In this document: positions 45,854-55,434 of the stretch, piece after piece
Numbering within the stretch: position 1 is the first letter of the stretch
How the letters are laid out: every line of letters starts with the position of its first letter
Assembly: GCF_003668635.1 (NCBI RefSeq)
Contig: NZ_RCWH01000002.1
Span: 1 to 64,000 of the forward strand
Direction: 5' to 3'
DNA from: Planomicrobium sp. Y74
Lineage (GTDB): Bacteria; Bacillota; Bacilli; Bacillales_A; Planococcaceae
DNA length: 64,000 nucleotides
The notes under the pieces: model-generated
Told to the model about the DNA's origin: nothing
Seen by the model: the letters and a program-made list of their open reading frames with translations, nothing else
Databases searched by the model: none
Made by a program: the position numbers and the translations under genes

Positions 45854-48391
45854 ATGAGCTGGGTTAAAAAAGTATGGAATCGTATGTTTGCCGATGAAGT
45901 TGAGGAAGAGGTGGAACAGGAGTACACAGCACCTGTTGAGCAAAAAAGTGCGCATGTGCCTTTTCGTTTTCCATTGATTACGGACGAGGAAAGAGAAATC
46001 TTTTTGAGAAAGGAACAAAGCGGCCAACAAGTCACGATGGCAGAAGTAAGGGAAGAACTTATCCGCCGGCCATTACAACCGGCTGAGCAGCCCCTCCGCA
46101 GAGAGCCGCGCAGGGAACCGACACCTATACAAAGACAGGTATCGCGTCCGCCGATCCAGCGGCAGCCACAGATTTCAAAGCCAGTACCTGAAGCCAGCAG
46201 GCCAGAGCCGATTAAGCGCCGTTTTGAGCCGACGCAAGTTCCGTCGCCCATCCACGGATTCAATGAGCCGAAACCTGCATCAATTGAAAAGCTGCTGGAA
46301 CAGAAAGAGCGAAAAGAAGAGTTCCAAAAAGCGATTTCTCCTGTACAGGAGAACCAGGACGAAAATGTAAAAGCCGAACAAGCGGCTGAATTAGGAGCAG
46401 TCCCAACAGAAACAGTTCCAACAGAGGAAGTTCCAGCAGAAATTGCCTCACGATCGGCAATTACTGAAAACAGTCAAGAAGAACAGGAAGAACAGGAAGA
46501 ACAGCTTTTAACTGAGACACAAGTCCAGGAAGAAGAGCAAAAACCTGAACCTGTTCTTGTTGAAGAACAAGATTCATCACAAGTTGAAGACCATGAATTG
46601 CCACGAGATGAGGCAGTTTCAGCAGAAACTCTGCCGGAACAGCCGATAGAAGAAAGTCCAGCTGTTCCGCCAGTCAATGATGTGAAATCAGCGCCAATGG
46701 ATCTGAAAGAAAAACAGCCGTTACATAAAGAGCAGCAGGAAGAAAAGAATAACGTACCTGTCATCGGCACAGCAGAGAACAAGAAAGAAAAAACTGTTCC
46801 ATTCAATGTGCTGATGCTAAAATCAGACAAAGAGAAATCGAAAAATCGGAACCCTATTCCGATGAAACAACAACCAGCCGCGATTAGCCAAAAGCCGAAG
46901 CAGGAAGCTGTTCAGGTTATGAAAGCTGAAGAACCGGCAGCACCATCAGTCCAGGAGCCGAATGAAAAAAGAACAGTCTCTGCCTATGGCCATCCGCATA
47001 AAAACTTTCTTTTAGCACCTGAAAATGACCGCAAAGACGAAGAGTGGATGGAAGAACAAGGGGAACGCTTAACAGAAGCGCTGTCGCATTTCCAAGTACA
47101 GGCAACCATACTAAGCATAGTTCAGGGACCTGCTGTCACTCAATTTGAACTGACTGTAGCACAAGGCGTAAAAGTCAGCAAAATCCGCAATTTGGCAGAC
47201 GATCTGAAATTGGCATTGGCAGCAAAAGATATTCGTATACAGGCACCAATTCCTGGGAAAAGTTCAATCGGCATCGAGATACCCAATAGAACTTCCCGGC
47301 CGGTGAGGATTTCAGAAGTTATTGAAAGCCCACAATTTCAAGATTCCGATTCTCCTTTGGAAGCTGCACTCGGCCTTGACCTTACCGGCAAGCCAGTGAC
47401 GCTTGATTTGCGGAAGATGCCACACGGTTTGATAGCGGGTGCAACGGGCTCAGGAAAATCAGTATGCATCAATTCAATACTTGTCAGCCTTCTTTATAAA
47501 TCATCGCCGCAGGATCTGAAATTATTATTGATTGATCCAAAAATGGTGGAACTTGCACCATACAACCATATACCTCATCTGGTAAGTCCGGTAATAACGG
47601 ATGTCAAAGCGGCTACCGCTTCGCTGAAGTGGGCTGTATCAGAAATGGAGCGGCGTTATCAGCTGTTTGCCCATACAGGAGTAAGGGATATCAGCCGGTA
47701 CAATAAGATGGTTAAAGAAAAAGGCGACCATGCACAGCATCTGCCGTATATTTTAATCGTCATTGATGAGCTTGCAGATTTAATGATGATGTCCCCACAG
47801 GACGTAGAAGATGCGATTTGCCGCATAGCGCAGAAAGCGCGTGCGTGCGGCATCCACCTGGTCATAGCTACACAGCGGCCATCTGTGGATGTCATAACGG
47901 GATTGATCAAATCCAATATTCCAACACGAATCGCCTTTTCTGTTTCGTCTCAAGTGGACAGCCGGACAATTCTGGATTCACAGGGAGCGGAACGCCTGCT
48001 TGGAAGAGGGGATATGCTGTATCTGGGCAATGGCATGTCTGCACCTAGCCGTATCCAGGGTACATTTGTAACTGATGAAGAAATTGAGAAAATCATAGAG
48101 CACGTCCGCAGCCAAGGTGAGCCTGAGTATTTCTTTAAGGAAGATGAATTGATCAAGCAGAATGCTTCCGGATCGGAGCAGGATGATTTGTTTGAAGAAG
48201 CCTGCAGATTTATCATGCAGCAGGGCAGTGCATCTACTTCCTTGTTGCAGCGCAAGTTCCATATCGGTTATAACCGTGCAGCCAGGCTGATGGATCTTAT
48301 CGAGGAGCACGGCTTCATTTCAGAGCAGAACGGCAGTAAAGCCCGATCTGTACTGATTACAGAAGATGATATGTCAGAAGTCTTCCAATAA
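45854..48391 (+). CDS. sftA: DNA translocase SftA (FtsK/SpoIIIE family, soluble)
   Basis: 845 residues. A septum-linked DNA pump that clears DNA before division. Unlike SpoIIIE it has no membrane helix; the N-terminal ~390 residues are an acidic, Gln/Glu/Pro-rich linker. The motor is C-terminal: Walker A GATGSGKSVCINS near residue 532-544, Walker B LIVIDELADLMMM, then a winged-helix gamma domain with SLLQRKFHIGYNRAARLMD near 800. It starts 6 bp after ytpR. Confidence 0.94.
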   Translation: MSWVKKVWNRMFADEVEEEVEQEYTAPVEQKSAHVPFRFPLITDEEREIFLRKEQSGQQVTMAEVREELIRRPLQPAEQPLRREPRREPTPIQRQVSRPPIQRQPQISKPVPEASRPEPIKRRFEPTQVPSPIHGFNEPKPASIEKLLEQKERKEEFQKAISPVQENQDENVKAEQAAELGAVPTETVPTEEVPAEIASRSAITENSQEEQEEQEEQLLTETQVQEEEQKPEPVLVEEQDSSQVEDHELPRDEAVSAETLPEQPIEESPAVPPVNDVKSAPMDLKEKQPLHKEQQEEKNNVPVIGTAENKKEKTVPFNVLMLKSDKEKSKNRNPIPMKQQPAAISQKPKQEAVQVMKAEEPAAPSVQEPNEKRTVSAYGHPHKNFLLAPENDRKDEEWMEEQGERLTEALSHFQVQATILSIVQGPAVTQFELTVAQGVKVSKIRNLADDLKLALAAKDIRIQAPIPGKSSIGIEIPNRTSRPVRISEVIESPQFQDSDSPLEAALGLDLTGKPVTLDLRKMPHGLIAGATGSGKSVCINSILVSLLYKSSPQDLKLLLIDPKMVELAPYNHIPHLVSPVITDVKAATASLKWAVSEMERRYQLFAHTGVRDISRYNKMVKEKGDHAQHLPYILIVIDELADLMMMSPQDVEDAICRIAQKARACGIHLVIATQRPSVDVITGLIKSNIPTRIAFSVSSQVDSRTILDSQGAERLLGRGDMLYLGNGMSAPSRIQGTFVTDEEIEKIIEHVRSQGEPEYFFKEDELIKQNASGSEQDDLFEEACRFIMQQGSASTSLLQRKFHIGYNRAARLMDLIEEHGFISEQNGSKARSVLITEDDMSEVFQ

Positions 48392-48422
48392 TTAGTTTCA
48401 TTATTTTAAAATATCGATAATA

Positions 48423-48450
48423 TTGTATCTGAATAAAAATATGATATAAT
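48423..48450 (+). promoter_or_regulatory. Sigma-A promoter of murC (extended -10)
   Basis: TTGTAT, 16-nt spacer, TATAAT at 48445-48450 with TG one base upstream (TGATATAAT). Confidence 0.75.
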
Positions 48451-48531
48451 CGAATAATTGTTTGCATCAAACGGCTATCCACTAAAATCAGATGGAATAG
48501 ACTACTTTAAACTTCCACAGGAGGTTCACTA

Positions 48532-49845
48532 ATGACAGTTTTACATTTTACCGGTATCAAAGGTTCCGGAATGAGTCCGTTGGCTCAAATAATGCATGAT
48601 ATGGGGAACGAAGTGCAAGGTTCGGATATTGCTAAATACTTCTTTACAGAAGAACGGTTACGGGACAGAGGCATTTCAATTCTTCCGTTCGACCCGGAAA
48701 ATATTACTGCAGACATGACGATCATTGCAGGGAATGCTTTTAATGATGAGCATCCTGAACTTGTTAAGGCACGGGAAATTGGCGCTGCCGTCATCCGCTA
48801 CCACGAGTTCCTTGGTGATCTGATGAAGCAATACGTTTCAGTTGCCATAACAGGCGCACATGGAAAAACTTCCACTACAGGCTTGATGGCTCATGTACTG
48901 AATGGTTATAAACCAGTTTCTTATCTGATTGGGGATGGCACAGGCTACGGAATGCAGAATTCACATTTCTTTGTTGTTGAAGCGTGTGAATACCGCCGGC
49001 ATTTTCTTGCATACCATCCGGATTATGCAATAATGACGAATATCGATTTTGACCATCCGGATTATTTTGCCGGTATCGATGATGTTTTTAATGCCTTTGA
49101 GGAAATGGCGCAGCAAGTGAAGAAATGCATCATTGCCTGTGGAGATGATGAATATCTTCAGAAATTACAAGCTCCGGTGCCGATGGTATATTACGGATTC
49201 GGAGAAGAAAATGATTTCCAGGCAAGAAATATTGTGAAGACAACTGAAGGAACGACCTTTGATGTTGTGATCCGCAATGAATTCTTCTATACATTCACAA
49301 TCCCGATGTTCGGCGACCATACTATCCTGAATGCGCTGGCAGTTATTTCGTTATGTCATTACGAAAATATACCGGCAGATATCATCCAACAGCAGTTCAC
49401 CGGATACCAAGGTGTGAAACGGAGATTTTCACAGACTGATATCGGCGACCGCATTCTAATAGATGACTATGCCCATCATCCGACGGAAATCCGTGCTACC
49501 CTGCAATCTGCACGCCAAAAATTTCCTGACCGTGAAGTGATAGCTATTTTCCAGCCGCATACATTTACGCGGACGCAAACATTCCTGCAGGAATTTGCAG
49601 ATTGCCTGGATGAAGCGGATCAGGTTTATTTATGCGATATCTTCGGCTCTGCCCGTGAAGAAGCGGGAACTCTGACAATCCGCGATCTGGAAGAGAAAAT
49701 TACAGACAGCCGGTTGCTGCAGGTAGAAGAAGTTGCACAGTTAAGCGAACATAAGAATGGAGTTTTCCTGTTCATGGGGGCAGGGGACGTCACGAAGTTC
49801 AAAGAAGCTTTTGAAAATCAATTGAAAACAGAGGAAACAGTTTAA
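48532..49845 (+). CDS. murC: UDP-N-acetylmuramate--L-alanine ligase MurC
   Basis: Adds the first amino acid to the muramyl precursor. 437 residues. N-terminal nucleotide-sugar domain with [18 protein letters not shown] loop [14 protein letters not shown] near 106-119, [15 protein letters not shown] in the C-terminal part. GGAGG precedes the ATG. The gene has its own promoter and terminator, the usual Bacillus place beside sftA and ytxG. Confidence 0.97.
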   Translation: MTVLHFTGIKGSGMSPLAQIMHDMGNEVQGSDIAKYFFTEERLRDRGISILPFDPENITADMTIIAGNAFNDEHPELVKAREIGAAVIRYHEFLGDLMKQYVSVAITGAHGKTSTTGLMAHVLNGYKPVSYLIGDGTGYGMQNSHFFVVEACEYRRHFLAYHPDYAIMTNIDFDHPDYFAGIDDVFNAFEEMAQQVKKCIIACGDDEYLQKLQAPVPMVYYGFGEENDFQARNIVKTTEGTTFDVVIRNEFFYTFTIPMFGDHTILNALAVISLCHYENIPADIIQQQFTGYQGVKRRFSQTDIGDRILIDDYAHHPTEIRATLQSARQKFPDREVIAIFQPHTFTRTQTFLQEFADCLDEADQVYLCDIFGSAREEAGTLTIRDLEEKITDSRLLQVEEVAQLSEHKNGVFLFMGAGDVTKFKEAFENQLKTEETV

Positions 49846-49869
49846 CTCTCGGGTTAAACTGTTTTTTTT
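49835..49869 (+). terminator. murC terminator
   Basis: AAACAGTTTAA pairs with TTAAACTGTTT around an 8-nt loop, then T's; overlaps the stop codon. Confidence 0.9.
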
Positions 49870-49922
49870 CTGCTTTTTGCAGGTTTTTAAATCTTTTTGT
49901 AGAAGTATTGTAAGAGGACTGT

Positions 49923-49948
49923 GTTTACGTGCAGTTCGACTAGGGTAG
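49923..49948 (+). promoter_or_regulatory. Sigma-B-type promoter of ytxGHJ
   Basis: GTTTAC at 49923-49928, 14-nt spacer, GGGTAG at 49943-49948. The B. subtilis ytxGHJ (csb40) operon is a classic sigma-B target. Confidence 0.78.
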
Positions 49949-49982
49949 AAATACTATATAACAGAATGTAAAAGGAGGAATT

Positions 49983-50477
49983 ATGATGGATTGGCAAATA
50001 CTGCTTTACATAGCCGCAATCGTGGCTGCAGTCGGATTCTTAATTCTATGCGTAGCTTTGGCAATGACATTGAATTCGTTGAAAAACACATTAAAAGAAG
50101 TTTCCGGTACAGTTGCCGGGCTTGAAAACCAGCTGCAAGGAGTGACTTTGGAAACAACGAATCTCCTGCATAAAACAAATGAACTTGCAGAAGATATTCA
50201 GGTGAAAACAGAGAAGCTTAATGGTGTTGTGGACGCTGTGAAAGGTGTCGGCAATTCAGTAACTGATCTGAATGCATCTGTGAGACGCATTACGATGTCG
50301 GTCGCTTCGCAGGCAGAACAAAATGAGGAAAAAATTGCCCAAGTAGTTCAATGGAGCAATGTTGCCATGGGGATCCGTGATAAATGGAAAGCCCGCAAAG
50401 CGTACAGCACCCGCCAGACAGAATCATATCAGCCGGTGCCCGGACAAAAACAACTTCCGCACAATGATCAGTATTAA
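49983..50477 (+). CDS. ytxG: DUF948 stress protein YtxG
   Basis: 164 residues: one N-terminal membrane helix (about 8-30), then a long amphipathic/coiled-coil stretch to about 120. AAAAGGAGG precedes two adjacent in-frame ATGs (49983 and 49986). First gene of the general-stress operon ytxG-ytxH-ytxJ. Confidence 0.9.
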   Translation: MMDWQILLYIAAIVAAVGFLILCVALAMTLNSLKNTLKEVSGTVAGLENQLQGVTLETTNLLHKTNELAEDIQVKTEKLNGVVDAVKGVGNSVTDLNASVRRITMSVASQAEQNEEKIAQVVQWSNVAMGIRDKWKARKAYSTRQTESYQPVPGQKQLPHNDQY

Positions 50478-50515
50478 AAGTAAGTAACTACTAATTATAA
50501 TTGGAGGAATGTAAC

Positions 50516-51292
50516 ATGACTGGAAATAACAATGAGTTCAATAACCAAAAACCTAACTACAATGATACTCAGTACAATAAAGATTACTACTCTAACTCTG
50601 GACAAAATTATCAGCAAAGTGATTATGTCCCGCAATCATATGGCATGTCGAGCCGTTACGACGATCTTTATGATTACGAAGAAGAATCAGGTTCAGGCGG
50701 TTTTCTTGCCGGTGCCCTAGTCGGAGTCGTTATCGGCGCTGCAGCTGCATTATTCCTTGCGCCTAAATCAGGTAAGGAATTCCGTGGCGATCTGAATAAT
50801 CAGGTATCAACTTTGAAAGAAAAATCTCAAAGCTCAAACTCCGGTTCAGACAATGAAGGCGGAGGCCTGAAGCAACAATTGAAGGACCAGTCTTCAAAAG
50901 TCGTTGAAAAAGTTAAAGGCATCAAAGGCGGATCTTCACCGATGGATGATGGAACAGCCTCCTCAGAAGGGGAAGAATCAATTGATATGCATGCAACAAT
51001 TGATAACACTGTCCACGAGTCAAACAAAGAAACACAGTCAGCTGGCGATGACGCATTTACGTCTACTGCCAATGCTTTAAAAGAAGCGGTAGAAGAAGTG
51101 AATGAAGACAAAAAATCAGGTTCAGGCTCTGCTGCCGGCAACAGCTCGAATTCAAATCAAAACAGTGTTGGAAGCTACAACACAGATAAGAACAAATCCA
51201 GCAACAATTCAAACAAAAATAATTCCAGCAACAATAACTCAAACAAAAACAATTCCAATTCCAATAACAGCAAAAACAACTCAACAAAATGA
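50516..51292 (+). CDS. ytxH: YtxH-family stress protein with Asn/Ser-rich tail
   Basis: 258 residues. An N/Q/Y-rich head, the YtxH core helix with GGFLAGALVGVVIGAAAALF and LAPKSGKEFRGDL (about 62-97), and a charged middle. The last ~40 residues are almost only Asn, Ser and Lys, from AAC/AAT/TCC codons. That is longer and more biased than usual YtxH proteins and could vary by slippage. GGAGGAA lies before the ATG at 50516. Confidence 0.88.
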   Translation: MTGNNNEFNNQKPNYNDTQYNKDYYSNSGQNYQQSDYVPQSYGMSSRYDDLYDYEEESGSGGFLAGALVGVVIGAAAALFLAPKSGKEFRGDLNNQVSTLKEKSQSSNSGSDNEGGGLKQQLKDQSSKVVEKVKGIKGGSSPMDDGTASSEGEESIDMHATIDNTVHESNKETQSAGDDAFTSTANALKEAVEEVNEDKKSGSGSAAGNSSNSNQNSVGSYNTDKNKSSNNSNKNNSSNNNSNKNNSNSNNSKNNSTK

Positions 51293-51308
51293 CTTGGGAG
51301 CGGATACA

Positions 51309-51638
51309 ATGAAAAATCTTATACGCGTACAGGATTTAGACAGTCTGAAGAAGGCAGTCGAAGGCACACAAAGCTATTGGCTTTTTAAACACAGCAGCAC
51401 TTGTCCTGTTTCTGCAGCTGCCTGGAACGAGTACAATGAGTATTGCTCATTGCATCCCCACCAGACCTTCCTGTTCCTTGTTGTTCAAGAGGATAAAGAA
51501 TTATCGCAGGAGATTGCAGAAATCACACAAATCAAACATGAGTCGCCTCAATTGATGCATTTTTCCAATATGCAGGTTGATTGGCACGCTTCTCACAATG
51601 ATATTAAAAGTAAAGCAATGCAAGAATTTATTGCTTAG
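51309..51638 (+). CDS. ytxJ: YtxJ, bacilliredoxin-like protein
   Basis: 109 residues, thioredoxin fold with a single active Cys32 in HSSTCPVSAAAW. YtxJ is proposed to reduce bacillithiolated proteins (BrxC). It starts 16 bp after ytxH behind GGGAG. A larger frame starting at 51102 runs through the ytxH tail and is a shadow. Confidence 0.9.
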   Translation: MKNLIRVQDLDSLKKAVEGTQSYWLFKHSSTCPVSAAAWNEYNEYCSLHPHQTFLFLVVQEDKELSQEIAEITQIKHESPQLMHFSNMQVDWHASHNDIKSKAMQEFIA

Positions 51639-51645
51639 TTTAGTA

Positions 51646-51673
51646 AGGCCGGAGCCCAGTGCTCCGGCTTTTT
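51646..51673 (+). terminator. ytxGHJ terminator
   Basis: GCCGGAGC pairs with GCTCCGGC around a 5-nt loop, then T's. Confidence 0.9.
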
Positions 51674-51718
51674 ACTGCCTTTTTCACTTTAGCGCGTTGA
51701 AGCGCTAAAACATTTTTC

Positions 51719-51747
51719 GTGACTTTCCCGAATACTTTGCATATAAT
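51719..51747 (+). promoter_or_regulatory. Sigma-A promoter of aroA
   Basis: GTGACT, 17-nt spacer, TATAAT at 51742-51747. A TTAGCGC/GCGCTAA hairpin lies just upstream at about 51691-51710. Confidence 0.58.
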
Positions 51748-51807
51748 AGTCCTATCATGTTAAGATAAGTCACCGATTAAAGGTGATTTATGAAAGGGGA
51801 AATTAGG

Positions 51808-52893
51808 ATGAGCCAAACGGATTTAGAACAGCTTAGAGAACAGGTCGATGCAGTAAACCTGCAAATTCTGTCCCTGATTAATGAGAGGGCTTCAGTTATA
51901 CAGGAGATAGGGAAGGTCAAGGAAAAACAAGGGATGAACAGATATGACCCACTGCGTGAGCGCCATATGCTGGATTTATTGAAAGGTAATAACAATGGCC
52001 CATTGGATCAAAAAACAGTCGATCATATATTCAAGGAAATTTTCAAATCTGCGTTGGATATGCAAGAAGAAGATACACGTAAAGCATTACTTGTATCACG
52101 GAAGAAAAAAGCTGAAGATACAATAATCGATATCAACGGTGAAAAAATTGGACAAGGAGAGCCATCATTCATTTTTGGCCCATGTGCAGTTGAATCCCAA
52201 GAGCAAGTGTCGATTGTAGCTGAAGCAATTGGCAACAAAGGACTTAAAATGATTCGCGGCGGTGCTTACAAACCCCGCACATCTCCGTACGACTTCCAAG
52301 GCTTAGGCTTGGATGGTCTGAAAATGCTGAAAAAAGCAGCAGACCAATATAATTTGGCGGTTGTTTCTGAAATTGTTACGCCTCATCACTTAGAGGAAGC
52401 TCTTGACTATGTTGATGTTGTACAAGTCGGCGCGCGTAATATGCAGAACTTCGAATTACTGAAAGCTGTAGGCAGCATCAATAAACCTGTCCTGCTTAAA
52501 CGGGGAATGGCAGCAACGATTGATGAATTCATCAACGCAGCTGAGTACATTATTGCTTCCGGCAACAGCCAGATCATTCTTTGTGAGCGCGGTATTCGCA
52601 CGTACGAGAAAGCGACGCGCAATACGCTGGATATTTCAGCAGTGCCGATTCTTAAACAGGAAACACATTTACCGGTATTTGTGGATGTGACACACTCCAC
52701 CGGACGCCGCGACCTTCTGTTGCCGGCTGCTAAAGCAGCAATCGCCATTGGCGCAGACGGTGTAATGGCTGAAGTCCACCCGGACCCGGCTGTTGCTCTA
52801 TCAGATGCACAGCAGCAAATGAATCTTCCGCAATTCGACGAATACTACGATTCGTTGATGAAATTCATGAAGCAATATGAAATGAAAATGTAA
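51808..52893 (+). CDS. aroA: Chorismate mutase / DAHP synthase bifunctional enzyme
   Basis: 361 residues. The N-terminal ~90 are an AroQ chorismate mutase ([36 protein letters not shown]). The rest is a type I-beta DAHP synthase: [63 protein letters not shown]. It begins the shikimate pathway and is inhibited through the mutase domain in Bacillus. The ATG at 51808 matches homologue starts; an ATG at 51790 is in frame with its own AGGTGA site. Confidence 0.96.
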   Translation: MSQTDLEQLREQVDAVNLQILSLINERASVIQEIGKVKEKQGMNRYDPLRERHMLDLLKGNNNGPLDQKTVDHIFKEIFKSALDMQEEDTRKALLVSRKKKAEDTIIDINGEKIGQGEPSFIFGPCAVESQEQVSIVAEAIGNKGLKMIRGGAYKPRTSPYDFQGLGLDGLKMLKKAADQYNLAVVSEIVTPHHLEEALDYVDVVQVGARNMQNFELLKAVGSINKPVLLKRGMAATIDEFINAAEYIIASGNSQIILCERGIRTYEKATRNTLDISAVPILKQETHLPVFVDVTHSTGRRDLLLPAAKAAIAIGADGVMAEVHPDPAVALSDAQQQMNLPQFDEYYDSLMKFMKQYEMKM

Positions 52894-52898
52894 TGCCG

Positions 52899-52930
52899 AA
52901 AAGCCGGGCGTAACCCCGGCTTTTATTTTT
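52899..52930 (+). terminator. aroA terminator
   Basis: AAAAGCCGGG pairs with CCCGGCTTTT, then ATTTTT. Confidence 0.92.
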
Positions 52931-52989
52931 GTGAAGAAATGGAAGTATAGAACTATTAAGTTGTATAATAGTTTTGGAAGAGTGACTCA

Positions 52990-53118
52990 TTGTCCAGACT
53001 CTAGCGGCCCAGCTCTTCGGGTCATAAGTCAAACAATGCTCCTGCATCGCTTCGCTGCTTCGTCGCAAAGAGATTGGCCCATAAAACTTGGGCCATCTCT
53101 TCGCTGTCGCTTTTCGTT
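52990..53118 (+). repeat. Second-family palindromic repeat, copy 3 (ccpA upstream)
   Basis: The left arm TGTCCAGACT...CAGCTCTTCGGGTCATAAGT matches 27413-27453. The centre at about 53068-53102 is a palindrome (AAGAGAT-T-GGCCCA with TGGGCCATCTCTT). Bases 53043-53067 equal, in reverse complement, part of the composite repeat at 19506-19530. The copy ends just before the ccpA promoter. Confidence 0.75.
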
Positions 53119-53122
53119 ATAG

Positions 53123-53152
53123 TTGATATACATAAACTTATTGTCGTATGAT
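53123..53152 (+). promoter_or_regulatory. Sigma-A promoter of ccpA
   Basis: TTGATA, 18-nt spacer, TATGAT at 53147-53152, about 27 bp before the start codon. Confidence 0.65.
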
Positions 53153-53178
53153 TGAAGAAAAGGGAAGAGGGCGCTTAC

Positions 53179-54180
53179 ATGACCGTAACAATTTATGATG
53201 TGGCAAGGGAAGCGAACGTTTCCATGGCAACCGTATCACGTGTGGTAAATGGAAACCAAAACGTAAAACCGGCCACAAGAAAAAAAGTGTTGAAAGTAAT
53301 TGAAGAACTTGGCTATCGCCCGAATGCAGTAGCACGGGGACTTGCCAGCAAAAAGACCACCACGGTCGGTGTCATCATCCCGGATATTTCCAATAGCACC
53401 TATGCAGAACTTGCACGGGGGATTGAAGATATAGCAACGATGTACCGCTATAATATTATTCTTTCCAATTCAGACCAAAATGAAAACAAGGAATTGCAGC
53501 TTCTTGAAACAATGCTCGGCAAACAAGTTGATGGAATTGTTTTCATGAGTGATGTCATCACTCCTGAATTGCTCCATGAATTGGAACGCTCACCGACACC
53601 GATTGTCCTTGCAGGATCGGTTGAAGAGACTGGGAAAATTGCATCGGTCAATATTGATTATTACGGGGCAGCATACGAAGCTGTGAAAAAATTGATTGAT
53701 AATGGCCATAAGAGCATTGCATTTGTTTCCGGACCGTTAACCTCCAAGATTAACAGGGACTATAAGATGAAGGCTTACCGTGAAGCATTGGAAGACGCTG
53801 GAATCCAATTCAAGCCGGAACTTGTGGTTGAATGCAACAATTCCTATGATGAAGGAATGGAAGCAGTGGTCGAACTGAAACCATACAAACCGACTGCTTA
53901 TTTTGTCAGCAATGATGAGATGTCCATCGGCGTTATTCATCAGGTGGAAGAAGAAGGACAGCAGATTCCGCAGGAAGTTGAAATCATCAGTTATGAAAAC
54001 TCTAAATTAGCTCGTATGGCGCGTCCGATGCTGAGTTCGGTGGCATTGCCATTATATGATATCGGCGCGGTATCTATGCGGTTGTTGACGAAATATATGA
54101 ATAAAGAAGAAATCGATGAAAATCAGGTTATTTTGCCTTACCGCATCGAAGAACGTCAATCCACTAAAAATGATGCTTGA
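53179..54180 (+). CDS. ccpA: Catabolite control protein CcpA
   Basis: A LacI/GalR-family regulator of 333 residues (B. subtilis 334). N-terminal [25 protein letters not shown] with hinge [15 protein letters not shown], then a periplasmic-binding-like core that docks HPr-Ser-P. It binds cre sites such as those seen here at scoA and acsA/acuA. ATG at 53179 lies 7 nt after GAGGG. aroA-ccpA-acu order is as in Bacillus. Confidence 0.96.
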   Translation: MTVTIYDVAREANVSMATVSRVVNGNQNVKPATRKKVLKVIEELGYRPNAVARGLASKKTTTVGVIIPDISNSTYAELARGIEDIATMYRYNIILSNSDQNENKELQLLETMLGKQVDGIVFMSDVITPELLHELERSPTPIVLAGSVEETGKIASVNIDYYGAAYEAVKKLIDNGHKSIAFVSGPLTSKINRDYKMKAYREALEDAGIQFKPELVVECNNSYDEGMEAVVELKPYKPTAYFVSNDEMSIGVIHQVEEEGQQIPQEVEIISYENSKLARMARPMLSSVALPLYDIGAVSMRLLTKYMNKEEIDENQVILPYRIEERQSTKNDA

Positions 54181-54196
54181 TAATTTCTCGACAATA

Positions 54197-54237
54197 TAAA
54201 AAGCTGCACTGGGCTATTTTCCAGTGCAGCTTTTTGT
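54197..54237. terminator. Bidirectional terminator, ccpA / acuC
   Basis: AAAAGCTGCACTGG pairs perfectly with CCAGTGCAGCTTTT; both sides carry A/T tracts. Confidence 0.93.
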
Positions 54238-54243
54238 ATTTCT

Positions 54244-55434
54244 TTAAAGGTTTTTCTGTGTATGCCGAATAATGTAGAGCGCTTTTTCCAGCATTTGATG
54301 ATTCTTTTCGGTAATTTCTTCTTTGCGGGGGATCGCCTCATACATATTTTTAGGATCTTCCCAGGTTTCAATAAGCGAAACCGGGGATTCGGGCTGCCAT
54401 TTCTCCAGCCATTGTGTTGGCAAATTCCCGGTGGGAAGGGGGATATCGTTCATTTCCATCCAAAGTAAAGACCATGCACGGGGAACGACACGCCAAATAT
54501 CATAGCCGCCTCCGCCAACTGCAATCCATTTTCCCCCGCAATATTCATGTGCGAGTTCGTGCGCGATTTTAGGGATTTCACGGAAGATGTCCATTGTTCC
54601 GTATAGATGAGTCAACGGATCCAGGTAATGGGCATCAGCGCCGTTTTGAGAAAGGATTACATCAGGCCTAAAATGTTCTACGATTTCTTTCATGGCTGTA
54701 CGGTAAATTTCGAGAAACGATTCGTCTTCAGTAAACGCATCTATCGGAAAGTTGAATGAAGTTCCGTAGCCCTGGCCGTTTCCGCGTTCATTTATATTGC
54801 CCGTTCCAGGGAATAGATAGCGTCCTGTTTCGTGTATCGATACGGTGCAGACATCCGGGTCATCGTAGAAGCACCACTGGACGCCATCCCCGTGGTGGGC
54901 ATCTGTATCGATATAAAGCACACGGGCGCCGTATTTCTGTTTCAAGTAGTTTATGGCGACAGAACTGTCGTTATAAATACAGAAGCCGGAAGCTTTGCCC
55001 CTGAAGCCGTGATGCAGGCCGCCACCGAGGTTCAGGGCGTGTTGCGCTTTACCTTCCATCACATAGTCGACAGCAGTCAAAGTGCCACCCACAAGGCGTG
55101 CACTGGCTTCGTGCATATTCTCGAAAATCGGCGTATCTTCCGTACCGATTCCATAACTTTCACCTGCTTCGGAAGTAATTTCCCCTTTGCTGGCCTTTTT
55201 GACGATGTCAATATAGCGCTGATCATGTGCTAACAGCAGTTCTTCGTCACTAGCAATTCGTGCAGGTACGATTAAATCTTCTGGAAGCGCATTCATTTCA
55301 CGGAGCAGATCAATCGTGAGAATGAGCCGCTTCTGATTGAAAGGATGAGTCTCCGAGAACTTATAGCCCAATTGATCTTCCGAGTAAATGAAAACAGCAT
55401 GTTTTATTCGTTGATTTGCGGCATGTTTGGCCAT
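54244..55434 (-). CDS. acuC: Acetoin utilization protein AcuC (class I-type deacetylase)
   Basis: 396 residues, histone-deacetylase fold. Zinc/catalytic stretches are GGGLHHGFRGKASGFCIYND, YIDTDAHHGDGVQ and SQNGADAH. In B. subtilis AcuC removes the acetyl group that AcuA puts on acetyl-CoA synthetase, which lies nearby as acsA. The ATG at 55434 is within acuB (31-bp overlap). Last gene of acuABC. Confidence 0.94.
   Translation of the reverse strand: MAKHAANQRIKHAVFIYSEDQLGYKFSETHPFNQKRLILTIDLLREMNALPEDLIVPARIASDEELLLAHDQRYIDIVKKASKGEITSEAGESYGIGTEDTPIFENMHEASARLVGGTLTAVDYVMEGKAQHALNLGGGLHHGFRGKASGFCIYNDSSVAINYLKQKYGARVLYIDTDAHHGDGVQWCFYDDPDVCTVSIHETGRYLFPGTGNINERGNGQGYGTSFNFPIDAFTEDESFLEIYRTAMKEIVEHFRPDVILSQNGADAHYLDPLTHLYGTMDIFREIPKIAHELAHEYCGGKWIAVGGGGYDIWRVVPRAWSLLWMEMNDIPLPTGNLPTQWLEKWQPESPVSLIETWEDPKNMYEAIPRKEEITEKNHQMLEKALYIIRHTQKNL

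Noticed and set aside
51102..51308. Long extension of ytxJ upstream to 51102
   Set aside because: It is the ytxH tail read in another frame; its Thr/Gln/Ile richness mirrors the Asn/Ser repeat codons. ytxJ has its own ATG and ribosome site at 51309.
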